DNA from: Chloroflexota bacterium
GTDB lineage: Bacteria; Chloroflexota; Anaerolineae; Promineifilales; Promineifilaceae
Direction of reading: 5' to 3'
Length of the DNA: 9,515 bases
Assembly: GCA_024223125.1 (NCBI GenBank)
Contig: JAAEOP010000371.1
Location: 1 to 9,515, forward strand
Shown here: positions 1 to 7,900 of the stretch, piece by piece
How the letters are laid out: each line of letters starts with the position of its first letter
Position numbering within the stretch: position 1 is the stretch's first letter
Translations under genes and position numbers: made by a program
Notes under the pieces: generated by a model
Database searches by the model: none
What the model was told of the DNA's origin: nothing
Seen by the model: only the letters and a program-made list of their open reading frames with translations

Positions 1-156
1 CCAGGCGGGCAGCGTGGCCGGGGCGCTGACGGCGACGTTGTTCAGGTCGCTGGTACCGCTGTTTCTGACGTTAATGGGCAGGCTGTTGGCGCTGCCGCGG
101 GGCACGACCAGGGTGGGATATTGAGCCGGCAGGGAAAGGATGGGGTAGGGAGCTTC
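1..156 (-). other. Start of a further extracellular domain, cut by the window edge
   Basis: Residues 1589-1640 read ILSLPAQYPTLVVPRGSA, then LPINVRNSGTSDLNNV and APATLPAW. A Pro-rich lead, a strand carrying N.G..DL.NV, and a hydrophobic finish suggest a CARDB or NEW3-like Ig fold for additional non-covalent repeats. The assignment is weak because only about 50 residues are visible. GC here is clearly higher than in the DUF11 domain before it. Confidence 0.45.
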
Positions 157-3100
157 TAAACTCGTCCAAACGGAACCACTGTTATCAGACGTATCTTGTT
201 CTGCTCCAGATTGAGTGGCAACAACCACATTTTGAACATTGGTACCCGCGCCACCGGCCACCTGTCCGTTTAGTATGATATCGTGTGCCTGACCTGGTCC
301 TATATCGCCCAGAAGCCAAATGATTTCGTTGCCAGATTGCGCGGCCGGATAATTGCTGCTTGTGTAGGCAACGGTCGTCGGCAGTGTATCCGTTACAATA
401 ATATTGGTGGCCGTGAGTGGTCCCTGATTATCAACGGTAATAGTGTAGCTGATGGGAAAACCAACGGCTGCCTGACCGGGGCCGGTTTTGTCTACTTGTA
501 ACTCCGCCCCCAAAAAGCTGACGGCTACCGTGCTGTTAATGGTGACGCCATTTATAACAGCGCCAACAGTGGCATTGACAGCCTGGTTACTGGACACGCT
601 GCCGTTTGTCCGGCCGTTTGTGTCCGTTGCCGGCGGCTGATTCAGGGTAATGGGTTCAGCCGTGGTGAAGGTGACAGCTATATTACTAATGGGATTGTTA
701 AACGCATCATAGGCGAAAGCACGGATCTGGATAGCAGTTGTGCCATCAGCAGCGGCCGTATTGTTCCCGATAATTTGCAAGGTGGAATTATCGGGATCAA
801 CCGTCCCCGGTACAAAGGTGACAGACCCGCCCAATAGGAAAACACCTCCATCCACATCTTCAAGCCATACTTCTTTTGTTTGAACCTTCGTGGAAAACAG
901 GGTGAAGGTAATGATACCCTGAGCATCTGTATATCCAATGACAGCCGGTAAAATCGTATTGTCGCTGCCTGTTACATGTAATTCAATCGGACGGTTGATC
1001 AGAGGGTTATTCAAACTATTACGCAAGGTAGCGGAAATAACGGCCGTGTCGCTATTGTTTGCCACAACGGACGCAGGCGAAATAACAATAGTCGAAGAAA
1101 CAGGGTCGGCCGGGGCGACAGTAAACGAGAGTGTCACTTCATCGGCGAGTATTATATTGTCGGTGGATACGGCTGCTGTCACAGTAGTCGTCTGTACATC
1201 GATGGCGCTGACGGTGGCTGTTACCTGACCTTGACTATTACTGAGAGAAAGCGGCTGGTCTACGGTTACGTTTGTACCCGTCGTTTGAATTGTGACCGCT
1301 TTGCCTGCCAACATATAGCCGTCAGCATCAAACAAAGTGGCTGTAATTTCAGCATGATCGCTGCCATCGGCCGCGACGGCCGTTTTGTCTGTTTCTAAGG
1401 TTGAGATGTCGGGATCTGTTTGGGAGGCTATGAAGGTAATAGACCCGGCTGGAATGAGGACATTATGGACGCTATCCAACAGATTAAGGGTCTTTGTTTC
1501 TACGGCCGTTGAGGCCACAGAAAAGACGATCTGACCGTTCAGATCGGTCAATCCTTGGGTGGCAGGCGCAATCACATTATCGCTGCCGGACACTTGCAGT
1601 TCTAGCAAACGATTATGGACTGGATGGCCAAGGGCGTCGCGTATAGTGGCCGTGATTACGGCCGTGCGAATACCATTGGCGACGATGGTAGTGGGCATGA
1701 CGACGACTGCGGATTGGGTGACGTCCGCTGGGCCGGGGACAAAATTGAGTTCGATTTGATCAGTTAACGTCACACTTTCCGAACTCTCGACGGCCGTGAC
1801 GGTGACGGATTGTACAGCGGTTGAACGCACAGTAGCCGTGGTAACCCCCTGGGCGTCTGTGGTGGGATTGGGTTGGAATAAGGTAATATTACTCCCGTTC
1901 GTTTGAATCTGGACATCCCGGCCAGACAGCGTATGGTTGCCCACATCTCTCAAGGTAGCTGTGATCGTGGCAAAATCTGACCCATCAGCAACGAGGGTAT
2001 TGACATCTACTGCCAAAGAGGAAAGCTGGGCATCTACCGGCCCCAACGTAAAGGTGATTGGAATCTGATGGTTTAGCGGTATATTGCCCCCAATAGCGGT
2101 GAGGGTGGCAACCCCTAAATCAGTTGCTGTAATCGTTGCCGTTGTCAGACCATTGGCATCGCTTAGACCCATATCTACAGGGCCGCTGACCAGTTCTCCG
2201 TTTACGAAGGTGTTTCCTCCGCCAGCCACATTTAAGGTGACTTGAGTATCTGAAATTGGCTCTCCATTCAGATCGTGCAGCGTCACGGTGATGGCGCCTG
2301 TGTCAACTCCATCGGCAACGAGTGTGTCTGGTACAATCGTGATGATGGATAAATCGGGATCGGGATCGGTGGTGGTGAAGGTGACAACGGCCGTCTGGTT
2401 CAGTGTGATATTATCAGAGGAGACAACGGCCGTAATGACGGCTGTATGGGGAACAGCACTGGTCAGGTGGGCCACAGCTTGCCCTGATCCATTAGTACGA
2501 TTGCCTTCGGTCATAGGCCAGGTGATGGAAATATGTGGACTGGAGGAAAAGAGGGCAACATCTTTATTTGCCAGGGGGTTCAACTCATCTGAGACTGTGA
2601 CGGTGATGACGGCCGTGTCCAGGCCATCAGCCTCGGCAGTGTCGGGATTGGCAACGATAGTTGACAGGTCAGGGTCAGTCAAGGGCAGATAAGAGATGAT
2701 CAACCTGGCCGCTTTCGCCGGTCCTTCTCGTTCATGGGCATATACACGCCGATGCCCTGTTGGCGTAGACCCAGGCTCTGCTTCCAACAGGAATGTGACG
2801 GCATTGCCGCTTACCCATCCAGGAATAGCCATCACCTCTTGCAGCACAGGGACGAGCGAGGGACTTTGTTGTTGGGGAGCGTCCCCCCAATTATCGGCGC
2901 TATCCAGGTCCCAGGTCATATAAGTTGTCGTCGTTTGCCCCAGGCGGTTGTTGGGGAGGTCAGAAGGTGTAAATGTGGCCGAGTTTGGGCTGGCCTCTCC
3001 ATAAAAGCGCACGGGGGCAATATCATTTGCATAACCTTCAACTGTAAATTCCAGGTAAGCGTCCATGATGATGGCGCTGGCCGGTACGGTCACGTTAGCA

Positions 3101-4920
3101 AAACGAAAACCACTGTCAACGGAGGCATCACTATCACAGTGACCCAGATATATTTCATTATGAAATGTCCCATTCATACAACTGATAGCGGCATTAAGCC
3201 CCGCATCGTCGCTATCCTGCGTGATTGAAAAAACGGCCGTAACCGTCACGCCGGTCGGCGGTAGAATGGTTACGGATGTCGTGTCTATCATTGAATTGAG
3301 ACTGTTTTGGGCCGTAACGACAGCGGTGTAAACGCCTATGCCGGGATAAATATGGGCTACCGTTGTCCCCGTCTCGAACGCGCTACCATCGCCAAAGTCC
3401 CAGGTATAGGAGACAGGCTCCCCACTGACGACAGTAGCTGTTAACATTGTTGTCTGATTCAGGGTGATTGGACTATTGTTGCTGACTGTCAGTCCGCTGA
3501 CAAGGTCGCCAATAAGCACACTGGTCGTCGCTGTTAATTGGCTTACGCTATTGCTGGCAGTGACGATGGCCGTGTAACTGCCACTGTTTTGATAAGTATG
3601 AGTAACAACATCTCCGTTTGCCAGAGAACTGCCATCGCCGAAGCTCCAGGTATAGGTCACACTGCCGCTGTTGTTAACGGCGGCGGTAAAGACAGTGCTG
3701 TTGCCGGGCGATGTGGGACTGTCGTTGATGACCATGAGGCCATTCAAGACCCATGTGCCATGTGAAACCACCCCATTATCAACTTCCGTGCCGAGCCAGA
3801 TATCACCGTTATCCATTTCGATAATGTCATTTACAATATCCCCGCTAATATCATTTGAATCAAAGTTCAACCATGTTTGGTTATCAGCTGACAACACATC
3901 TACTCCATACCCATTAAAGCCAATCCATTTACGGCCGACGCTATCCACAGCAATGGACCATACATTTGCATTTGTGAGTTCACCAGGGGTGGGTGGATAA
4001 TGCGTCCAGGTATTAGAAGTTGATAAGACGCTGACATCCGTCAATGGTCGAGTAACCCACATACTTCCGTCAGGAGCAAAGTCAATGTCGCTAACATCGC
4101 TTCCTACCAGATGATATGTCCAATCGCCGTTTTGTTCCCGTTTGCAAACACCATTGTCTGTGCCAAACCAGATGTCGCCATTATCGTCTACGGCAATCTT
4201 GAAAACGAAATCACTACAGATCTGGTCGTTCCCTGATCCAGAACGGACAAAGGTAGTCCAACTATCGGCGCTACTATCGTAGCGGGTGGCCCCATTACCG
4301 TATGTGCCAAACCAGATATCGTCGCCGTCAACTGCTACGGATCTAACATCACTCGATCCTACATCCGAAGTGTTGTCATAATATACCCAGTTTTCTGTGG
4401 AGATGGTTTGTCTGGATACACCGGTACTGCTCGCCACCCAAAGATTATCGTTAGCGTCAATTGCCATCTCTCTAATTTCAACGGCCGAAGAGGGAAAATC
4501 TATTGAAGTCCAGGTCGAATCCGTTTCCCGACGGCTCATTTTGGCAGCGTCCCCTCCCGAAGCCGCGATGGCGCCGCCAAACCAGATACGGCCGTTAGCA
4601 TCAGCCACTAAAGCCGTCACCCGAGAGTAATCCACATTGCTTTCATTATCCTGAATGTTGTGGTTGAACCAAAGAATATTCATCGGATTTAGGCCGTTGA
4701 GGGTTGGCGCCTGAGGTATGCCGAACAGGGAAACATTCTCCTTTTCAGGCACAAGGGACACCGCTGTATCCTGGGGATTGGCGGCCGTAGCAGACGCCGA
4801 CTTGGCCTGTGAACTGAGGAAGGTCAGCAGGCCGACAAATGCAATAACGCTGAAGAAGACGCTGATTAAATGGACTTGTAGCTTCTTTCGAGTGGATGTT
4901 GGTTTGGTTTTCCGTATCAT
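1..4920 (-). CDS. Giant secreted multidomain protein (Reg_prop propeller, 2 PKD, 7 Big-1, DUF11), 3' end outside window
   Basis: This frame is open for exactly 1,640 codons, from ATG 4918-4920 to the window edge (last codon TGG at 1-3), with no stop. The start is well fixed: an in-frame TAA lies four codons upstream (4930-4932), and an AAGGA sits six bases before the ATG. Domains in order are signal peptide (1-44), seven-blade Reg_prop-like propeller (95-395), two PKD domains (394-470, 472-553), a beta-rich cysteine-pair domain (560-745), seven Big-1 Ig-like repeats (747-1471), DUF11 (1472-1588), and the start of another domain (1589-1640). Only four cysteines occur (235, 259, 581, 595), as two local pairs, which fits an exported protein with disulfides. 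There is no kinase, protease or glycosidase signature, so a structural, adhesive or ligand-binding surface role is inferred. The gene follows the other giant gene by 69 bases on the same strand and is probably co-transcribed. How it is anchored cannot be seen because the C-terminus is missing. Confidence 0.95.
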   Translation of the reverse strand, partial: MIRKTKPTSTRKKLQVHLISVFFSVIAFVGLLTFLSSQAKSASATAANPQDTAVSLVPEKENVSLFGIPQAPTLNGLNPMNILWFNHNIQDNESNVDYSRVTALVADANGRIWFGGAIAASGGDAAKMSRRETDSTWTSIDFPSSAVEIREMAIDANDNLWVASSTGVSRQTISTENWVYYDNTSDVGSSDVRSVAVDGDDIWFGTYGNGATRYDSSADSWTTFVRSGSGNDQICSDFVFKIAVDDNGDIWFGTDNGVCKREQNGDWTYHLVGSDVSDIDFAPDGSMWVTRPLTDVSVLSTSNTWTHYPPTPGELTNANVWSIAVDSVGRKWIGFNGYGVDVLSADNQTWLNFDSNDISGDIVNDIIEMDNGDIWLGTEVDNGVVSHGTWVLNGLMVINDSPTSPGNSTVFTAAVNNSGSVTYTWSFGDGSSLANGDVVTHTYQNSGSYTAIVTASNSVSQLTATTSVLIGDLVSGLTVSNNSPITLNQTTMLTATVVSGEPVSYTWDFGDGSAFETGTTVAHIYPGIGVYTAVVTAQNSLNSMIDTTSVTILPPTGVTVTAVFSITQDSDDAGLNAAISCMNGTFHNEIYLGHCDSDASVDSGFRFANVTVPASAIIMDAYLEFTVEGYANDIAPVRFYGEASPNSATFTPSDLPNNRLGQTTTTYMTWDLDSADNWGDAPQQQSPSLVPVLQEVMAIPGWVSGNAVTFLLEAEPGSTPTGHRRVYAHEREGPAKAARLIISYLPLTDPDLSTIVANPDTAEADGLDTAVITVTVSDELNPLANKDVALFSSSPHISITWPMTEGNRTNGSGQAVAHLTSAVPHTAVITAVVSSDNITLNQTAVVTFTTTDPDPDLSIITIVPDTLVADGVDTGAITVTLHDLNGEPISDTQVTLNVAGGGNTFVNGELVSGPVDMGLSDANGLTTATITATDLGVATLTAIGGNIPLNHQIPITFTLGPVDAQLSSLAVDVNTLVADGSDFATITATLRDVGNHTLSGRDVQIQTNGSNITLFQPNPTTDAQGVTTATVRSTAVQSVTVTAVESSESVTLTDQIELNFVPGPADVTQSAVVVMPTTIVANGIRTAVITATIRDALGHPVHNRLLELQVSGSDNVIAPATQGLTDLNGQIVFSVASTAVETKTLNLLDSVHNVLIPAGSITFIASQTDPDISTLETDKTAVAADGSDHAEITATLFDADGYMLAGKAVTIQTTGTNVTVDQPLSLSNSQGQVTATVSAIDVQTTTVTAAVSTDNIILADEVTLSFTVAPADPVSSTIVISPASVVANNSDTAVISATLRNSLNNPLINRPIELHVTGSDNTILPAVIGYTDAQGIITFTLFSTKVQTKEVWLEDVDGGVFLLGGSVTFVPGTVDPDNSTLQIIGNNTAAADGTTAIQIRAFAYDAFNNPISNIAVTFTTAEPITLNQPPATDTNGRTNGSVSSNQAVNATVGAVINGVTINSTVAVSFLGAELQVDKTGPGQAAVGFPISYTITVDNQGPLTATNIIVTDTLPTTVAYTSSNYPAAQSGNEIIWLLGDIGPGQAHDIILNGQVAGGAGTNVQNVVVATQSGAEQDTSDNSGSVWTSLEAPYPILSLPAQYPTLVVPRGSANSLPINVRNSGTSDLNNVAVSAPATLPAW
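157..507 (-). other. DUF11 domain (left-hand gene)
   Basis: Residues 1472-1588 start LQVDKTGPGQAAVG and continue with ISYTITVDNQG, TATNIIVTDTLP, an aromatic-rich middle (IIWLLGDIGPGQ), and a closing NVVVATQSG with DTSDNSGS. This is the standard DUF11 order, an Ig-like module of bacterial surface proteins that often occurs in tandem. It matches the three DUF11 domains of the right-hand gene, for example in the ITDTLP motif. Confidence 0.92.
508..2682 (-). repeat. Array of seven Big-1 (invasin/intimin-type) Ig-like repeats
   Basis: Seven repeats of about 99-109 residues begin near residues 747, 852, 962, 1065, 1167, 1271 and 1373. Their nucleotide spans are 2368-2682, 2041-2367, 1729-2037, 1423-1728, 1111-1422, 805-1110 and 508-804. 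Each shows the Big-1 order: S.I...P..VVADG.DTAVITAT, then D..G.P..., then VT.Q..G, then T.D.QG..T.TV.ST, then VTVTA, and finally V.F. before the next repeat. In invasin and intimin these rods hold the binding tip away from the cell, and the same role is inferred here. Repeats 3-4 and 5-6 look like a duplicated pair. Repeat 7 is the most divergent. Confidence 0.9.
2686..3243 (-). other. Beta-rich cysteine-pair domain, copy in the left-hand gene (DNRLRE/jelly-roll-like)
   Basis: Residues 560-745 align with residues 150-329 of the right-hand protein. Shared landmarks in the same order are SDDAG.N, a C-x13-C pair (581/595) enclosing NEIY.G, SGF.F.NV.VP, EFTV.G, PV.QEV, W.SGNA, G.RRV and a closing SY. 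The overall pattern recalls DNRLRE-type jelly-roll domains found in surface proteins, which are suspected carbohydrate or calcium binders. That family assignment is tentative. Homology between the two copies is clear. Confidence 0.75.
3262..3741 (-). other. Two tandem PKD domains (left-hand gene)
   Basis: Residues 394-470 and 472-553 each carry the PKD core: YTWSFGDGSS with a later HTYQNSGSYTAIVT, and YTWDFGDGSA with HIYPGIGVYTAVVT. PKD domains are Ig-fold spacers or protein/carbohydrate-contact modules of secreted proteins. Here they sit between the propeller and the cysteine-pair domain. Confidence 0.92.
3736..4638 (-). other. Seven-blade Reg_prop-like beta-propeller (left-hand gene)
   Basis: Seven blades carry the recurring pattern of an aspartate-rich turn followed by W and a small hydrophobic segment: GRIWFGG (W113), NLWVAS (W161), DIWFGT (W203), DIWFGTDNGV (W251), SMWVTR (W288), RKWIGF (W332) and DIWLGT (W375), spaced 37-48 residues. 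Each is preceded by a strand such as VRSVAVD or FKIAVD. This matches the two-component-regulator propeller family, best known in the sensor part of hybrid histidine kinases. Here it is followed by PKD and Big-1 modules with no kinase. Cysteines 235 and 259 fall in the same region and could form a disulfide. Confidence 0.85.
4786..4920 (-). other. Sec-type signal peptide of the left-hand gene
   Basis: The N-terminus has a strongly basic n-region (R3, K4, K6, R11, K12, K13). A hydrophobic stretch follows at about residues 15-36 (key segment SVFFSVIAFVGLLTFL). An A-S-A cleavage-type motif lies at 42-44. The mature chain would start near residue 45. A single N-terminal membrane anchor is the alternative if cleavage does not occur. 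Confidence 0.85.
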
Positions 4921-4926
4921 GATGAT

Positions 4927-4931
4927 TCCTT
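4927..4931 (-). promoter_or_regulatory. Ribosome binding site of the left-hand gene
   Basis: Read on the minus strand, AAGGA is followed by six bases (ATCATC) and then ATG at 4920. It overlaps the in-frame TAA at 4930-4932, which excludes a start further upstream in this frame. This spacing is normal for Shine-Dalgarno initiation. Confidence 0.8.
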
Positions 4932-4934
4932 ACT

Positions 4935-4982
4935 GTAGGGCAAACTGTCAGTTTGTGCGGACAAACTAACAGTTTGTCCTAC
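4935..4982. repeat. 48-base compound palindrome (REP-like hairpin) between the two genes
   Basis: Arms 4935-4956 and 4961-4982 pair at 20 of 22 positions around the loop GCGG (4957-4960). Each arm is itself a palindrome: CAAACTG-T-CAGTTTG at 4941-4955, and GGACAAACT-AAC-AGTTTGTCC at 4959-4979. The heptamer ACAAACT, or its six-base core, therefore appears four times in alternating orientation. The element fills most of the gap and ends eight bases before the stop codon of the upstream gene. Mobile REP/MITE-like origin is an inference. It may also stabilise or attenuate the shared mRNA. No U-tract follows it on the minus strand, so a simple intrinsic terminator is unlikely. Confidence 0.85.
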
Positions 4983-4989
4983 CCTGGTT

Positions 4990-7900
4990 TTATTTGAGTT
5001 GCCAGGTTTCTCCATTGGTAAGCATGAATATTGTGTCTGTCGCACTTCTATAAATGAGTGTGTGATAGGCAGCGGGCGGCGTTTGGGCGGAAGTCAATTC
5101 TTGCCAGCCGAGGTCGGTGTACGCCCATGTATCCGACCACAGCATGTCCCCTTCAGCCGAGATGCCGCCAACCAGAAGCGTTTGGCTGTGGCCGGGGTCA
5201 TACACCATACTGTGCGCCAGACGGCCAGCCGGGCCACTGTTGGAGACCTGATACCAATTCTGGGTAAGTGGGTAATATTCCCAGGTGTTGGGCAGCAAGA
5301 CGCCGTTGGCGTCACGGCCGCCAAACAGCAGGATGGTCCCCTTATCAGGATTGTAAGCCATAGCATGGTAAGAACGGGCCGGGGGCGGTGCGTTGGTTGT
5401 TACCTGGCTCCAGGTCGTGCCATCATATGTCCACAAGTCGTCGTAATAGGCAGCGCCATCTTGCCCGCCAAAGAGGTAGACCAGATTGTTGACCGGGTCG
5501 TAGGCCAGAGCGTGATGGGTACGTGTCGGCGGCGAAATGGTGGTTGTGATTTGCGTCCATTCGTCCCCGTCGAATTCCCAGGTTTCGGCCACGGCCGTGT
5601 CTGAAATGTTACTACCGCCAAACAGAACAAACGCATCCCGACTGTCGTCGTAGACCATGGCCATGCCATAAACAGCATTGGGTTGTGGGGCAGTCGTTAC
5701 CTGCCTCCAATTCACGAAGTCATCAAATTCCCAGGTAGCGTTTTCATAAGGCCAACCATGGGCATTCCCGCCGTAAAGGTAAATCATATCCTCGCCTGAG
5801 TCATAAGCCAGCGTATATTCACCCCATACGGGAGGAGCAAGGGTGGTTGTTAACTGCCACGACCGGGTTACGGTGATGATATGGGTTCGGGTGAGGACAT
5901 CCAGGCTGTGTGGATTGGCGGCCGTCAGAATAACGGTGTAAACGCCTGCTCGGGTGTAGGTGTGGATCGGATTGGGCAGGGTGGATGTCATCGTATCGCC
6001 AAAGTCCCACAGGAAATTAGCTGCATAGGCAGAGGTGTTGGTGAAAACGGCCGTGTGCGGCGTAGTCCCACTCACAGGGGCGACGATAAAATCGGCCAGC
6101 GACAGCACAGGTGTGACGGGGCTGGTGTAATAAATCAGAACCCGCCCTTCCTGCGTCTGATCATTGCTGTAGCGCTGTTCGCCGATGAGTAGGTCATTGT
6201 AACCATTGCCGTCCACATCGCCGCCGCTGCCGACGATATGGCCGAAACGGCCGTTTTGCTGGCTGCCGGTTTCAGTCCAATAGGGCGTCTGGTCTGGTTG
6301 CAGCGGGCTGCCCAAGTAGAGAGTTGCCTGTCCGGCATCGGTTACGATCGTGTCAAATGAATCGGCGCCTATGATGAAATCAGCAAAGCCATCCAGATTC
6401 ACATCCCCCACAGCGGCAACCGACCAGCCAAAGTTGGCGTTGGCCTGATTGCTTTCGGCCGTCCAGGCCGGGGCCAGATTCAAGCCATTCGCCGAACCAT
6501 AATACAGGTAGACCTGTCCTTCATTCGTTTCTGGATTATCATACGTTTGCGCCCCAACCAGCGCGTCATCGTACCCATCGCCGTTCACATCGCCAACCGA
6601 AGCCACTGATGTGCCGGTTCCCAGGCCGGCCCCATCCTGGTCGCTGACAATGAGCCAGTCTGGAGTGGCGCTTAAGCCGCTGCCTGAACCGTAAAAGCCA
6701 TAAACCTTGCCCCCATTAACCGTACCATTCCCATCCATTGGCGAACCGATGATGACATCGGCATAGCCGTCATTGTTAACGTCTCCGGCCGTGTCTACTG
6801 CGTAACCAAACCAGGCGTTGGCATAATTGCTTTCGGCCGTCCAGGCCGGGGTCGAACTTAAGCCGGTGGCGGAACCATAATAAACATAGGCTCCTCCCTC
6901 GGCCGACTCGCCGTTGCTATAACCGCGAGCGCCGATGATGATATCGGTATAGCCATCCCCATTGACATCCCCGGCCGAGGCGACGGCATGACCAAAGCGG
7001 GCGTCGTTCTGGTTGCCATATGCTGTCCAATCGGCCGTTTGAGCCAATCCGCTTGCGGTCCCATAATAAACATCCACCCGGCCGTTATCAGAATAGCCGC
7101 CGCTGTCAAAGTTGCGGCTGCCAACAATGACGTCGTCGTAACCATCGTTATTCACATCGCCGGCGGCTACGGCCAGACCCATCCAGGCATAGCTTTGTTC
7201 GCCATCGGCCGTCCAGGCGGGTTGCAATTTCAGGCCATTCGACGACCCGTAATAGAGCCAGGCGCGACCTTCGTCCGTTTCATCATTGTCATATCGGTAG
7301 GCGCCAATAATAACATCGTCGTAGCCGTCGCCGTTGACATCCCCGGCTGGGCGAGCGCCGTAACCGTAATTGGCATTGGCCTGTTCCCCTTCTAAAGCCC
7401 ATCCCAGAGTGAAGGTGATAGGCGGCGTCGCCGGTAACACATAGGTTGTAACCACATCCTGCCCCCTAGTGATAAAGCCGGCGCTTGTTCTGACGCCATA
7501 CGTTTCGTTGACCACCGTATCGGTAGCCATTACGCTGAATTGCACCTGAGCCGCTTCGCCGGCATTCAGCACGGGCAGCGTCCAACTAATAACGCCGCCA
7601 ACCTGGACGCCGCCACTGAGGTAAGTAGCCCCCAGGGGGAGGGTGTCTGTGACTATGACATTGCCGGCGGCAAATGCGCCCGTGTTGGTGACGGTCAGGG
7701 TATAGGTGATAGGCTGACCGTCATACACAATGGCCGGCCCTGTTTTTTTGACTAGCATTGGGGTTTGGTTGACAAGCGTGACCACATCTTCGTCTGATAT
7801 AAACAACACATGATCAGGGCTGCCTGCCAGGAAACGGCCGAGTCCTTGATAGTTTTGATTGACAAGGGTTTGATAGGCGGTGACGACATAGCTAACCTGA

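Noticed and set aside
678..938. 86-codon minus-strand open frame
   Set aside because: It is in a different phase from the main minus frame, which encodes Big-1 repeats 6 and 7 here, so it is a shadow.
2734..3228. 164-codon plus-strand open frame, with a 75-codon partner overlapping in another frame
   Set aside because: It is antisense to the cysteine-pair domain of the left-hand gene, with no domain and no convincing ribosome site.
4935..4982. Intrinsic terminator between the two genes
   Set aside because: The hairpin is strong, but no U-run follows it on the minus strand. The T-rich stretch on its other side belongs to the plus direction, which carries no gene.
4921..4989. Promoter in the gap before the left-hand gene
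   Set aside because: I see no convincing -35/-10 pair in the 69 bases, most of which is the palindrome. Read-through from the upstream gene is the simpler reading.
4999..5604. 201-codon plus-strand open frame
   Set aside because: It is antisense to the Kelch repeats, and its length follows from the repeated low-stop composition of the real gene.
6450..7215. CRISPR-like repeats (ggccgtccaggc recurring)
   Set aside because: The copies are 372-378 bases apart and match the blade period of the propeller in frame. There are no short uniform spacers.
6988..7395. 135-codon plus-strand open frame
   Set aside because: It is the reverse reading of the repeated FG-GAP calcium loops. The repetition itself removes stops on the opposite strand.
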